Source: Planctomycetota bacterium
Lineage (GTDB): Bacteria; Planctomycetota; UBA1135; JACQFD01
Direction of reading: 5' to 3'
Assembly: GCA_016792805.1 (NCBI GenBank)
Contig: JAEUHX010000055.1
Span: 81,481 to 145,480 of the forward strand
DNA length: 64,000 nucleotides
Shown here: positions 50,847 to 60,257 of the stretch, piece by piece
Layout: each line of letters begins with the position of its first letter
How positions within the stretch are numbered: the first letter of the stretch is position 1
Made by a program: the position numbers and the translations under genes
The notes under the pieces: model-generated
Seen by the model: only the letters and a program-made list of their open reading frames with translations
Told to the model about the DNA's origin: nothing
Databases searched by the model: none

Positions 50847-52217
50847 ATGCGCCGCACCCCCCGAATCGCGCTCACCCTCGCACTGCTCGCCGCGAGCGCC
50901 TGCTCCGCTCCCAAGCAGCTCACCATCCGCGACGTGCTGCGGGCGCCGGGATTCCGTCGGCCGCCGGTGATCCTCATGCATGGCGTCCTCGGCGCCGTGC
51001 TCGCCGACCGCAAGTCGGGCGACGTGGCGTGGCTCACGGCACCCTCGTCGTTCCGCCTCGCGCCTTCCGCCGATCTCTCGTTGCCGCTCACGCCGGGCGA
51101 AGGAGAAGATCGCTACCGCGCCGTCGGCATGCTCGAGCGCATCCCCGTCGTGCCGGGGGTCTACACCGAGCCGATCTATGGGCCCATGGTCGACGCGTTT
51201 CGCGAGGCGGGCTATCGCGTCGGAAACTGTGACTTTCCGCGGCCCGACGAAGACGCGTGGGTTTTCAGCTTCGATTTTCGGCGCGACGCGCTCTCCGCCG
51301 TGCGCGACCTGCATCGCGCGATCGAGCGGATTCGTGAGCTTCGCGGGGATCCCGGCGAGCACGTGGCGATCGTCGCGCACTCCTTCGGCGGACTCATTAC
51401 TCGTTACTATTTGATGTACGGGGCGAAAGACGTGCTCGACGAGCCGAATCCGCGCCCGGACACCGCCCATGCCCACGGCGTCTCGCACGTGGTGTACCTC
51501 GGCACGCCCCACCGCGGCTCACTCTCACTTTTCCAGGTGCTGCTCGAAGGCTACCGCGTGGGGCTCAACTCGACCCTGCTCTCGAGAGAAGTGATGTCGA
51601 CGTGCCCGCTCGCCTATCAAGTGCTCCCGAGCCCCGGCATGGACCTTTTCCTCGATGGAAACAAGAGGCCGGCAGCCCCGTCGCGCCCGAGCGCACGCGC
51701 GAGCTGGGCCGGGCTTGAGCCGTTCCGCGACAGCGCCGGGAAGCCGCTCGATCTGTATGAAATCGCCGCGTGGGAGCGCTTCGGCTGGCTGCCTGAACTC
51801 CGGGCGCGCGAGGGAGGCAGGGAGTTCTTGGAGCGCTCGCTGCGGCGCGCGCGCGGCTGGTGGCGCGCGCTTGAGCAAGAGTGGGTTCCTCCCGCCGACC
51901 AGCTCACGCTGAGCGTCGGAGGCAGTACGACGCCGACACCCGCGCGCGCGGTCATTCTGGACGGTGATTCACAGAAACCAAAAGTAAGGTTTGATCTGCC
52001 CGAGTCGCTCTTCAGGGCGCTCAACCCGTTCGACCGCTCCGTCCTCGAGACCGCCGGCGACGGCCGCGTCACCCTCGAGAGCGCGCTGTCGCTCCCCTAC
52101 GCGCGCCGGCTCGTGGGCATCTCCACCCACGACTTCGTTCACCAAGACCCGGCGGTGCTCAACAATACTCTCCTCTTTCTCATGGGAGAGAGCCTGCTCG
52201 GCCCGGGCAAGAATTGA
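50847..52217 (+). CDS. Exported alpha/beta-hydrolase, LCAT-like lipase
   Basis: A 456-aa alpha/beta-hydrolase resembling lecithin:cholesterol acyltransferase / PGAP1-type lipases. The N-terminus IALTLALLAASACSAP is a signal peptide with a possible lipobox Cys (ASAC, imperfect). VILMHGVLGAVLAD is the oxyanion-side strand and IVAHSFGGLITRYYL holds the nucleophile Ser. VVYLGTPHRGS follows; a catalytic Asp and His cannot be fixed, but GISTHDFVHQ near the C-terminus is a good His candidate. Substrate is probably an acyl ester. It ends 3 bp from the convergent GT-C gene. Confidence 0.8.
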   Translation: MRRTPRIALTLALLAASACSAPKQLTIRDVLRAPGFRRPPVILMHGVLGAVLADRKSGDVAWLTAPSSFRLAPSADLSLPLTPGEGEDRYRAVGMLERIPVVPGVYTEPIYGPMVDAFREAGYRVGNCDFPRPDEDAWVFSFDFRRDALSAVRDLHRAIERIRELRGDPGEHVAIVAHSFGGLITRYYLMYGAKDVLDEPNPRPDTAHAHGVSHVVYLGTPHRGSLSLFQVLLEGYRVGLNSTLLSREVMSTCPLAYQVLPSPGMDLFLDGNKRPAAPSRPSARASWAGLEPFRDSAGKPLDLYEIAAWERFGWLPELRAREGGREFLERSLRRARGWWRALEQEWVPPADQLTLSVGGSTTPTPARAVILDGDSQKPKVRFDLPESLFRALNPFDRSVLETAGDGRVTLESALSLPYARRLVGISTHDFVHQDPAVLNNTLLFLMGESLLGPGKN

Positions 52218-52220
52218 TTG

Positions 52221-53795
52221 CTAGTTTTGGCTCCAAAGCCGGAACCAGGGCTGCGGCTTCGACGCAAAGAGAAGTTCGAAGCCCGGCGCTTTCGGATCCC
52301 CCTGAGCCAGCCGCGCCTCGAGAACCGCGCGCGCGTCCATCGCGTAGAGGCGGCCCCACGCGGGCGTGAAGTCGAACACAAGCCGTCGGCCTCCGGGAGG
52401 CGCCGTCTTTTTCACAAATCCGGGGCTCGATGGATCGAGCGTCGCGAATCGCCCCTCCTCAGCTCGATCGATCGCCGCGTATGCCGGTGATTCGGGCCCC
52501 GCGAGCTGCCGCACGTAGTAGCGCACCGGCAGGCGGTCGATCAGCATCACATCGATCGCGTCGCCTGCGCGATACGCCTCGATGAAGGCCCGCGCCGCCT
52601 CTCGATAATTGGGTTTCTCGAGCCAACTGTGGTACCGCGGCTGCACTACGGTTCCGAGCAGCACCGCTGGCGCCGCCAGCAGCGCGACGGCCGCCCACGC
52701 ACGCCCGCGCGCCAGCACCAGGACCATGGCTGGCAGCGAAGCCATTAAATAGCGAACATGATAAATCGGGCGGATGTAGGAAAGAGCGACCACCAGGATG
52801 GTCGGCACCAGAGCCATCGCGACCAGATGGGAATGCAACGCCGCGGGCTCGTCGGGGCGGCGCGTCGCGAGACCAAACAAAAGCGCAAGAGCAAGCCCGC
52901 TCAGCGCGCTCCAGAGGATTCCCCCGTCGAGCGTGCCGGGCGCCAGCACCGGGAGATAGGCGCCGAGGAAATCGCTCCCGTAGGCTGCCGCCGCGCGCGA
53001 GAGCGTGCCGACCCCCGGTGCGCCGAGGCTCGAGAGCCAAGGGCGCGTGCCCTGCCCCGACGCGGAGACTTGGATCGCCGCGGCTCCCACATATGCGAGC
53101 AGGATGCCGATGGCCGCCGCTTCGGCGGTGAGCAGCGAGCGAAACGGCCAAGGCGTGTAGCGCAGGCGGTCGCGCAGCGGAGTTCCCCGCGTCGCGCGCC
53201 ACGCCGCCACGGCGGTCGCTGCCGCCGCCGCCCCGAGCACCAGGATGGCATAGAAATGAGAGAGCGCCGCCGCGATGCTAAAGATCCCAAAACACCACAC
53301 ATGCCGGCGTTTGCCCTCGGCGCCGACCGCACGCACGAGGCCCCAGAGCGCCGCCGCGGCGCATAGCGTGGTGAGCGCATACATCCGAGCTTCCTGGGAG
53401 TAGCGCACCAGATAGGGATTGGTTGCAACGAGCCAGGCCGCGATGACTCCGGGCGCCGGCCCCGACGCGGCGCGCGCCGCGAACGCAACCACGGGAATTG
53501 TGAGCGCACCAAAAAGCACCCCCGGCAGGCGCACCCAGAGTTCGCTCCGCAGAAGCTCCGGCGCAGTCGCCCGCATCGCGTTGTTCCAGATCCAGGCGAT
53601 CAGCTCGTTGAGCGGCGGATCCACCTGTTGCCATCGCTCAAGCAGGAAGGCGAGCAGCGGCTGATCGGTCCACTCGACCTGGAGCGCCTCGTCGAACCAG
53701 AGCGATTCCTCGCCCACACGCTGGCATCGCAGCGCGACGCCCATGGCCGTGGCCGCCAACACGAGCAAGGGGAACGCGAGGGCGCGCGCGCGCAT
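52221..53795 (-). CDS. GT-C membrane glycosyltransferase (PMT_2-like)
   Basis: A 524-aa polytopic membrane protein, the third GT-C type protein in the window. The first loop has ESLWFDEALQVEWTDQPLLA, with the Asp-Glu pair characteristic of the ArnT/PMT family, then DPPLNELIAWIWN. RYSQEARMYAL resembles the second conserved loop. About ten membrane segments are followed by a short soluble tail. ATG 53795 begins the first hydrophobic segment. It is divergent from hflX, with 52 bp between the two starts. Confidence 0.8.
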   Translation of the reverse strand: MRARALAFPLLVLAATAMGVALRCQRVGEESLWFDEALQVEWTDQPLLAFLLERWQQVDPPLNELIAWIWNNAMRATAPELLRSELWVRLPGVLFGALTIPVVAFAARAASGPAPGVIAAWLVATNPYLVRYSQEARMYALTTLCAAAALWGLVRAVGAEGKRRHVWCFGIFSIAAALSHFYAILVLGAAAAATAVAAWRATRGTPLRDRLRYTPWPFRSLLTAEAAAIGILLAYVGAAAIQVSASGQGTRPWLSSLGAPGVGTLSRAAAAYGSDFLGAYLPVLAPGTLDGGILWSALSGLALALLFGLATRRPDEPAALHSHLVAMALVPTILVVALSYIRPIYHVRYLMASLPAMVLVLARGRAWAAVALLAAPAVLLGTVVQPRYHSWLEKPNYREAARAFIEAYRAGDAIDVMLIDRLPVRYYVRQLAGPESPAYAAIDRAEEGRFATLDPSSPGFVKKTAPPGGRRLVFDFTPAWGRLYAMDARAVLEARLAQGDPKAPGFELLFASKPQPWFRLWSQN

Positions 53796-53847
53796 CGAGC
53801 GCAACCTACCCGCAAGGTCTCCTGCGTCGGCGTGGTATCGTCCGCGC

Positions 53848-55506
53848 GTGGGTGAACGCCTCCACGGTCGCACCAGCGGCCTCGCCGCTTCTGAGCTTCG
53901 CGCCCTCGAGAACCTCTATCGGCGCCGTCCCGACCCGAAGCTCGCCGTGCCGCACGACCTCGCCAACGAGCTCGGCGAGATCTCGGAGCGCATCTCTCGG
54001 CATGTCGGCGTCGTCGTCGATCGCCGCGGGCGCCTGGTCGATGTCTCGATCGGCGATGCGGTCGAGGTTCCCTATCCGGCGGCGTCGGCCGCCGACGCGC
54101 GCAAGGACGGCCGGCTATGCGGCCTTCGGTTCATTCGAACCAAGTCGGAGAACACGGCCCTCACCAATGCCGAGCGGTTGATCCTCACTAAATACGGGCT
54201 CGATGCGCTCGTTCTTTTGTATTGCGACCGAGGCGGGCGGGTGCGCCGCGTTCAGACCGGGATCATCTTTCCGCCCGGAATGGGCGAGCCGATCGAGTGG
54301 CTCGAGTATGCACCCTCGGCGATCCCCGACGATTTCCTCGAGCGCGTCGAAGCGCGAGAGGAGGAGATCGATCGCGCGGCTCAGCGTGGAAAGATTACAG
54401 AGAAGCTCGACCGCGCGATCCTCGTGGGAATCACAACCGGGCCCCCTGGTCCCGCACGCGAATCGCTTTCCGAGCTTTCGGAGCTGTCGCGCTCCTGTGG
54501 TATTGCGGTGGTCGATTCGTTGCTTCAGCGGCGCGACCGCGTGAATCCGGCGACGCTCTTCGGCGGCGGATTCCTCGAGGAACTCGTGCATCGAGCCGCC
54601 GTCGACAACGTCGGAAGGCTCGTCGTCGACGGGGAGCTCACGCCGATGCAGGCGCGCAACCTTGAGCGCACGACGGGGCTCGCGGTGATGGATCGCACGA
54701 TGCTCATTCTTGAGATCTTCGGGCGCCGCGCCGTCACAACCGACGGCCGCATGCGCGTCGATCTGGCGAAGTTACAATACCTCGGCCCTCATCTCACCGG
54801 TAAAGGTGTCGATTTGTCACGTCTCGGCGGCGGCAAGGGACGATCGCGCGGCGCCGGCGAAATGAAACTCGAGATGGACAAGCGCGTGCTGCGCGACAAC
54901 ATCGTGAAGCTCAAGCGGCAGATCGCCGACATCGCGCGCCGACGCGAGGAGCAGCGAAAGCGCCGCCGCATCTCCCAGACACCCACGATCTCGCTCGTCG
55001 GATACACGAACGCCGGGAAATCCACACTTTTCAACGCGCTGACCGGCGCGCGGGTCTACGCCGAAGATCTGTTATTTGCTACGTTGGAGACGACCACCCG
55101 GCGCGCGCGCCTCCCGGGCGGCGCCGAGTGCCTCTTCATCGATACCGTCGGGTTCATTCGTGAGCTTCCCGAAGGTCTCATGGACGCATTCCGAGCCACC
55201 ATCGAAGAGATCGACGGCTCGCACCTTCTGTTACATGTGGTCGACGCCTCCAACGATGCATTCCCGCGGCAGATCGCCGCCGTCGAAGCGACGCTTCGCG
55301 ACCTCGGATTCGATTGGATTCCACGCTTGATCGTTTTCAATAAACGCGACCGCGTCGATCCGCAGGCGCTCGCCCCCATCGTGCAAGAGCGCGAGGGCGT
55401 ACTGATCTCGGCCATCGACCAAGCCGACGTGCGCTCGCTTGCCGAGGAGATCGAGCGCCGGATTGCGAAGTTGCCGGCCGAAAGGCGCCCGTCGGAGGAG
55501 GAGTAG
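53848..55506 (+). CDS. hflX: Ribosome-associated GTPase HflX
   Basis: A 552-aa GTPase that binds the 50S subunit and splits stalled 70S ribosomes. An extra N-terminal stretch (~1-170) precedes the HflX-specific domain (RVNPATLFGGGFLEELVHRA, VVDGELTPMQARNLE, VMDRTMLILEIFGRRA) and its Gly-rich linker (SRLGGGKGRSRGAGE). The G domain (~380-552) has G1 GYTNAGKST, G3 DTVGF and G4 NKRD; switch I carries ATLETTTRR instead of the common DPTTR. It starts with GTG at 53848, in the spot where HflX proteins with this ERLHGRTSGL opening begin. It is longer than the E. coli protein (426 aa) because of the N-terminal part. Confidence 0.95.
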   Translation: MGERLHGRTSGLAASELRALENLYRRRPDPKLAVPHDLANELGEISERISRHVGVVVDRRGRLVDVSIGDAVEVPYPAASAADARKDGRLCGLRFIRTKSENTALTNAERLILTKYGLDALVLLYCDRGGRVRRVQTGIIFPPGMGEPIEWLEYAPSAIPDDFLERVEAREEEIDRAAQRGKITEKLDRAILVGITTGPPGPARESLSELSELSRSCGIAVVDSLLQRRDRVNPATLFGGGFLEELVHRAAVDNVGRLVVDGELTPMQARNLERTTGLAVMDRTMLILEIFGRRAVTTDGRMRVDLAKLQYLGPHLTGKGVDLSRLGGGKGRSRGAGEMKLEMDKRVLRDNIVKLKRQIADIARRREEQRKRRRISQTPTISLVGYTNAGKSTLFNALTGARVYAEDLLFATLETTTRRARLPGGAECLFIDTVGFIRELPEGLMDAFRATIEEIDGSHLLLHVVDASNDAFPRQIAAVEATLRDLGFDWIPRLIVFNKRDRVDPQALAPIVQEREGVLISAIDQADVRSLAEEIERRIAKLPAERRPSEEE

Positions 55507-55556
55507 CGGCGCGCGAGGCTCGCAGCTGCCTGCGGCGCTCGTAGCATGCGTCTCCC

Positions 55557-56276
55557 ATGGAGCCCGCCCTCGAGATCCTCCGCCTCACGCGGCAATTCGG
55601 CGCGCGGCGCGCCGTCGACGAGCTTGAGCTGCGCGTAGAGCGGGGGGAGATCTTCGGCTTCCTCGGCCCGAACGGCGCCGGCAAGACGACGACGATTCGT
55701 TGCGTTCTCGGGCTTGCTCGGCCGACGTCGGGAGACATTCGGATTTTTGGGCGGAGCGTGATCTCGGAACGCACAGCGGCGCTGGCGGGCGTCGGGTCGC
55801 TGGTGGAAGGACCCGCGCTCTATGAGGGGCTGACGGCTCTCGATCATTTGCGGGCCGCGGCTCGATATGTGGGAACGCCGGTGTCGGAGTCACAAATCGC
55901 GGAGGCCCTCGGATCCGTGGGGCTCGGCGACCGGGGCGCCGACCGCGCGTCCACGTTCTCGCGTGGCATGAAGCAGCGGCTCGCGCTCGCGACAGCGCTG
56001 CTCGGTGAACCTCGGCTTCTGATTCTCGACGAGCCGACCGACGGCCTCGACCCGATCGGAACTGTAGAAATTCGAAAGCTCCTCAAATCGCTGAAGAACC
56101 GCGGCGCCACGGTGTTCCTCTCAAGCCATCTCCTCTCGGAGGTGGAGGCCACGTGCGACCGCATCGCGCTGCTCGACCGGGGAAAGCTGAGGGCGTGCGG
56201 CTCGGTGGCGGAAGTGAAAGGCAATCAATCGCTTGAGGAGTTTTTTCTTGGTGTCGTCGCAGGAGGCATCGCGTGA
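55557..56276 (+). CDS. ABC transporter ATP-binding protein
   Basis: A 239-aa ABC ATPase of the ABC-2 export type. Walker A is GPNGAGKT (~38-45), the signature is FSRGMKQ, Walker B is LLILDEPTDGLDP, and the H-loop is FLSSHLLSEVEA. First gene of a four-gene unit with 4-nt overlaps: ATPase, permease and two VCBS proteins. The substrate is unknown. Confidence 0.93.
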   Translation: MEPALEILRLTRQFGARRAVDELELRVERGEIFGFLGPNGAGKTTTIRCVLGLARPTSGDIRIFGRSVISERTAALAGVGSLVEGPALYEGLTALDHLRAAARYVGTPVSESQIAEALGSVGLGDRGADRASTFSRGMKQRLALATALLGEPRLLILDEPTDGLDPIGTVEIRKLLKSLKNRGATVFLSSHLLSEVEATCDRIALLDRGKLRACGSVAEVKGNQSLEEFFLGVVAGGIA

Positions 56277-57148
56277 GCGTCGGGCTCTTCGAGGCTTTCG
56301 GCGCCGAACTCTTCCGGCTGCGCCGTCGGCGCTCCAGCTGGATCGCGCTTGCGGCCACAGCGGCCGTCGGCTTCCTCCTGGCTCTCGCCCCGAAGGTGGC
56401 GGAGCAGGCAATGGCGGTGGCGCAGCAGGTGGGAGCAACGGGCGGCGGCGGCGGGGGCACGATCAGCGGATTCGTGTATTTGGCCTCCGGCCTCAAAGGC
56501 GCGGCGGTCTTGACCGGATTTTTTGTGGCACTGGCGGCCGCGACCTCCACGGCCGGTGAGGCGGCCCACGGCACGCTGCGGCTCGCGCTGGCGCGCCCCG
56601 TGCAGCGGCATCACATCTTTCTTTCGAAGGCGCTCGCCCTCGGGGTCTACCTCGAGATCCTGCTGCTGGCAGGCGGATTGGCGGCGCTGGCAGGAGCCGC
56701 ACTCGTCGGAGACTTCGAAGCCATCGCGAAGTTCGGATTGGTGAAGAGCACAGTTACAGACATGGTGTGGCGATCCCTATTCGCCCTCGTTCTGTGCGAG
56801 CTGTCTCTGCTCGGAGTCCTCGGGCTTTCCATGCTCGCTGGCGTCGCCCTGTCCGGAGTAGGCGCCGCCCTTGGCACGACCCTCGGATTCTTGGTGGTGT
56901 CGACGATGGCGACGATCGGCGTCGAATCGTTGCGTCCCTACTTTTTCTCCTCCTTCGCGACGAGCGCGTTCGAAACGCTCCGGGCCTTCGGGCTCGGCAT
57001 CGATGCGCCGCGTCCGGTCTGGTTTGGGAATCCGACGCTCCAGGATTGGGCTGACGTCACATTCTCGATGACGCTGCCTGCTTCGTGCGCCTTTCTCTTC
57101 TTCCTTCTGGCCGGAGTTCACTTCTGCCGCAAGGATTGGCTCACGTGA
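56273..57148 (+). CDS. ABC-2 type transporter permease
   Basis: A 291-aa membrane protein with about six segments and the ABC-2 hallmark AAATSTAGEAAHGTLRLALA before the third segment. The GTG start overlaps the ATPase stop (GTGA), and the next gene's GTG overlaps its own stop the same way. A Gly-rich loop (ATGGGGGGTIS) lies in the first outer loop. It forms the pore with the preceding ATPase. Confidence 0.85.
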   Translation: MSVGLFEAFGAELFRLRRRRSSWIALAATAAVGFLLALAPKVAEQAMAVAQQVGATGGGGGGTISGFVYLASGLKGAAVLTGFFVALAAATSTAGEAAHGTLRLALARPVQRHHIFLSKALALGVYLEILLLAGGLAALAGAALVGDFEAIAKFGLVKSTVTDMVWRSLFALVLCELSLLGVLGLSMLAGVALSGVGAALGTTLGFLVVSTMATIGVESLRPYFFSSFATSAFETLRAFGLGIDAPRPVWFGNPTLQDWADVTFSMTLPASCAFLFFLLAGVHFCRKDWLT

Positions 57149-58698
57149 GCACTCTCGGCGCAACGGCGATCCTTGCAGCCTTGCTCGCCCAGGCGAGCGG
57201 CAATCACATTCACGCCACGGTTCGCGAGATCCGGCTCGATGGCCGCCGCGATCGGATATCGCTTCGGGACGTCGATGGCGACGGCCGCGCCGAGATGGTT
57301 GCGACGACCGTTCGCACCATTCCGTTCAAGCCGTGGCATCTCGGAGGCCCCTTCTGGATCGCGCCCGAGGCGCTGCTCTCGAGCTCGCGGGGCATTACAG
57401 ATCGAAGCCTCACGATCTATTGGTTGTCCGCCGATGGATCCGTGAACTCCTCGGCAACGGCCCGGATCCCGCTCGACGCCCGCTGTTTCGCGCTCGCGGA
57501 CGTGTTCGATACTCCGGGGCTCGAGGTGTTGGTCGCCGACGGGCGGGGTTGGCTCGCTGGCACAGTCGCACGCGGGCAGGCTTCCATACCGTTGGAGCGG
57601 ATTGCCGAGTGCCCGAGTTTTTTTGACTATCCCGAGCGCGATTCGCTCCCGGAGTGGTCGGGAATTGTGCGCGGCAGGACGGCCGCAACCGACGCCATTC
57701 TGAGCCCCGGGCCAGCCGGATATACCGTCCTTCGGCGCGCTGCGTCCGGTTATGCGGCAGCAGAGGAACTCACCATTCTTCCGCGTGTGCAAGTGGAGTC
57801 GAGCGCCAACCGCTCCTTCGCTGCAACAAAATCACTTCCGCGTCCCGTCGTGCGCGATCTCGACGGCGATGGGAACATCGATGTCGGGTTCGCAGATCCG
57901 TCGGGCGCTCCCCAGATGGTGGTGTATCTGGGCAAGGCGTCGGGCCGCCTCTCCGAGGAAGCCCTCGTGCGCACGGCGCCCTCCCTTCGCAAGGAGCTGC
58001 GCGATGACAACCTCACCATTGAGGTGGCCGACGCCGCCGACCTGAACGCCGATGGAATCTGTGACATGCTGGTTTCGCGCACCAGTGGTAATATTGGACT
58101 CTGGGAAACGCTTACAACCTCACAGCTCGTCTACTTCGGACGCCGCGGCACGACGGGCTTCGATCCAGTTCCCGACCAAGTGGTGAGCTCCATCGGCGTG
58201 TCGATCGTGCCTCGGGTGATTGACTTCAACGGCGATGGCAAGCTTGACCTCCTCGTCTCGAGCTACCGCACGGATCTTCTCAGCAATGTGCGCAACGCCG
58301 TGCTCAATTCAGCGCGCGTCACGTATTTCTTGTTTCTAATGGAGAACGGCAAGTATCCGCAGAACCCCAACGTAGAGCGCAATATCGACCTCGATTTCAA
58401 ACTCCTCGAGCGCGGCGGCATCACGCCTCGAGCCTACTTCGACGGCGACTTCGACGGCGATGGGATCAAGGATCTGCTGGCCGTCGAAGAGGAGCACAAG
58501 ATTCGTGCGTACCGCGGCACGGTGCAGGCTGCAGGTGTATTCCAGCGCGCAACCTACGAATTCGCGAAGAATCCGATGATGGAACTCGACGTGCGGGCCT
58601 CCAACGAGCTGCAAATTGTAGACCTCGACGGCGATGGCCGATTTGAGGTCGTCATTCCCGATAACCGTTTTGTGGTTATCGCGAGATATCAACCATGA
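57145..58698 (+). CDS. Exported FG-GAP/VCBS protein of the ABC operon, first copy
   Basis: A 517-aa predicted exported beta-propeller protein. GTG 57145 overlaps the permease stop and begins a signal-like segment (LGATAILAALLAQASG). Calcium loops are DVDGDGRAEM, DLDGDGNIDVGF, DLNADGICDML, DFNGDGKLDLLV, DFDGDGIKDLLAV and DLDGDGRFEVVI. It lacks the C-terminal domain of the paralogues at 8.9-16 kb and belongs to a different VCBS subfamily. Its stop overlaps the next VCBS gene by 4 nt. It could be cargo or an accessory of the ABC exporter. Confidence 0.85.
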   Translation: MSTLGATAILAALLAQASGNHIHATVREIRLDGRRDRISLRDVDGDGRAEMVATTVRTIPFKPWHLGGPFWIAPEALLSSSRGITDRSLTIYWLSADGSVNSSATARIPLDARCFALADVFDTPGLEVLVADGRGWLAGTVARGQASIPLERIAECPSFFDYPERDSLPEWSGIVRGRTAATDAILSPGPAGYTVLRRAASGYAAAEELTILPRVQVESSANRSFAATKSLPRPVVRDLDGDGNIDVGFADPSGAPQMVVYLGKASGRLSEEALVRTAPSLRKELRDDNLTIEVADAADLNADGICDMLVSRTSGNIGLWETLTTSQLVYFGRRGTTGFDPVPDQVVSSIGVSIVPRVIDFNGDGKLDLLVSSYRTDLLSNVRNAVLNSARVTYFLFLMENGKYPQNPNVERNIDLDFKLLERGGITPRAYFDGDFDGDGIKDLLAVEEEHKIRAYRGTVQAAGVFQRATYEFAKNPMMELDVRASNELQIVDLDGDGRFEVVIPDNRFVVIARYQP

Positions 58699-60245
58699 AG
58701 CGGATGTATATGTGGGCGGCGATCGCGGTGGCTGCCGGAATCGCGTGGGCGAACGGTTTCAGCCGTGCCGACGAGCCGGCCGTACTCTCGACGATCGACA
58801 CGGCGGAACCGGTGACGGCGACGCTGCTCGGAGATGTGGACGGCGATGGGCTTGCGGATGCGGCGCTGCTGATCGACCGCAGAGTGGTGCTCCATCGCCA
58901 GCGCGCCGACCGCTCCTTCCCTGCGACTCCCGACGCGCAGTTCACACTTCCTGGAGATGTGATCGCCGTCGACCTCGCTCCGTGGGATCCGCCGCGCCAA
59001 ACGCGCGCGCTACCGCGTTCGCAGCTGCTCATGGCCGGTGCACGAGGAGTCCGCGTGCTCGACCTCGCCCAGCAGGGCGGTTCGCCGGAGCCGATTGAGC
59101 TGCCGCCGCTGCCGCCGCTGCTCACCACAAAAGCGGGCGGCGCGCGCCCGGTGCGACTGACGATGTCGGCCGACGCCGACGGCGCCGCTCCTGCGGAGCT
59201 GCTGGTGCCAACAGAAAAGGGCGTCGCTGTGCTCCGCCGGGAGGACGCCCAGTGGAGCCTCCTCGGCATCGCGCGCGCAAGGGTCGAAGCGCGGGTGCGC
59301 TTCGGCGAGGACCGTCCTGGGGCATCTTTACAGCACGAATTCGAGCTGCCGCGCGTCTCCGTGGTCGAAGCGAAGCGTCCGGGAGAGAAGCCGCTCAAGT
59401 ATGTGTGCGTATCGCAGGAGTCCGAGGCCCGCGTGTATCGCGTGGCAGGCGCTCGCCTCGAGGAGGTGCAGCGCGTGCATGCGCTCTTCCGCTTCGACCA
59501 GGAGGACCGCTTCCGGCAAGTGCGAGGCACCCGGCAGAATGAAGAAGTCAATGATCGGGCGGTTGGGCTCCAGCCCGCCGATCTCAATGGAGACGGCATC
59601 CTCGATTTTGTGACGTCGCGGTTTCGGGACGGCCAGGTCTTCATCATCCGTGGCAAGGAAGGTCGATTCGCCGTGCAGCAGCCCGACCGCACGATCGACG
59701 CCGAAGGGTGGGTGGTTCCGGTCCAGCCGAAGGACCTCGACGGCGACGGGCTGCCGGAGCTCATCGTTCCGCGTCTTCCGAAAATTGGTATCGCATCTGC
59801 GTTGCGCGCGTTGCTCTCCCGAAAAGTTTCATTTGACTTGTGGGTTTTTCGCGGCAACGGCGCGCCCGACGCGGGCCCTGCATGGAAGCGCTCGCTCGAC
59901 GTCGAGATCGTGCTCGGCGGCGACGAGGGAAAGTTCAATGTGAGCGCTCGTCTGCTGATGCTCTTCGCCGATGTCGACGGCGACGGCCTCGAGGACCTCG
60001 TTTCGCGCGGCGCGAACGAGCGACTTGAGGTCTACCGCGGCGTCCGAGGCGGGTTGATCTCCGACGAATCCGTGACATCGCTTGGGATCGCAAAGGCGAG
60101 TGAGTGGCCGGAAGTCGATCTGCGAGGCGCCGACCTCGACGGCGACGGCCGGTCCGACTTGATTCTTACTTTTGGCGCGAATCTGCGCGGCGCTCGCAAT
60201 CGCATTCAGATCGCCGTTTGGAATCCAAAACCCTCTTCTCGGTAG
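58695..60245 (+). CDS. Exported FG-GAP/VCBS protein of the ABC operon, second copy
   Basis: A 516-aa exported beta-propeller protein. It has a signal peptide (YMWAAIAVAAGIAWANG), then calcium loops DVDGDGLADAAL, DLNGDGILDFVT, DLDGDGLPELIV, DVDGDGLEDLVS and DLDGDGRSDLIL. It is similar in plan and size to the preceding gene, which it overlaps (ATGA), so the two are probably a duplication. It is followed after 12 bp by an SDR gene, and the operon may continue. Confidence 0.85.
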   Translation: MKRMYMWAAIAVAAGIAWANGFSRADEPAVLSTIDTAEPVTATLLGDVDGDGLADAALLIDRRVVLHRQRADRSFPATPDAQFTLPGDVIAVDLAPWDPPRQTRALPRSQLLMAGARGVRVLDLAQQGGSPEPIELPPLPPLLTTKAGGARPVRLTMSADADGAAPAELLVPTEKGVAVLRREDAQWSLLGIARARVEARVRFGEDRPGASLQHEFELPRVSVVEAKRPGEKPLKYVCVSQESEARVYRVAGARLEEVQRVHALFRFDQEDRFRQVRGTRQNEEVNDRAVGLQPADLNGDGILDFVTSRFRDGQVFIIRGKEGRFAVQQPDRTIDAEGWVVPVQPKDLDGDGLPELIVPRLPKIGIASALRALLSRKVSFDLWVFRGNGAPDAGPAWKRSLDVEIVLGGDEGKFNVSARLLMLFADVDGDGLEDLVSRGANERLEVYRGVRGGLISDESVTSLGIAKASEWPEVDLRGADLDGDGRSDLILTFGANLRGARNRIQIAVWNPKPSSR

Positions 60246-60257
60246 CCTGCTCTCTCG

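Noticed and set aside
50810..51091. 94-codon extension upstream of deoB
   Set aside because: It overlaps the lipase gene's coding region on the other strand, has no similarity to phosphopentomutase, and the ATG at 50809 gives the family length.
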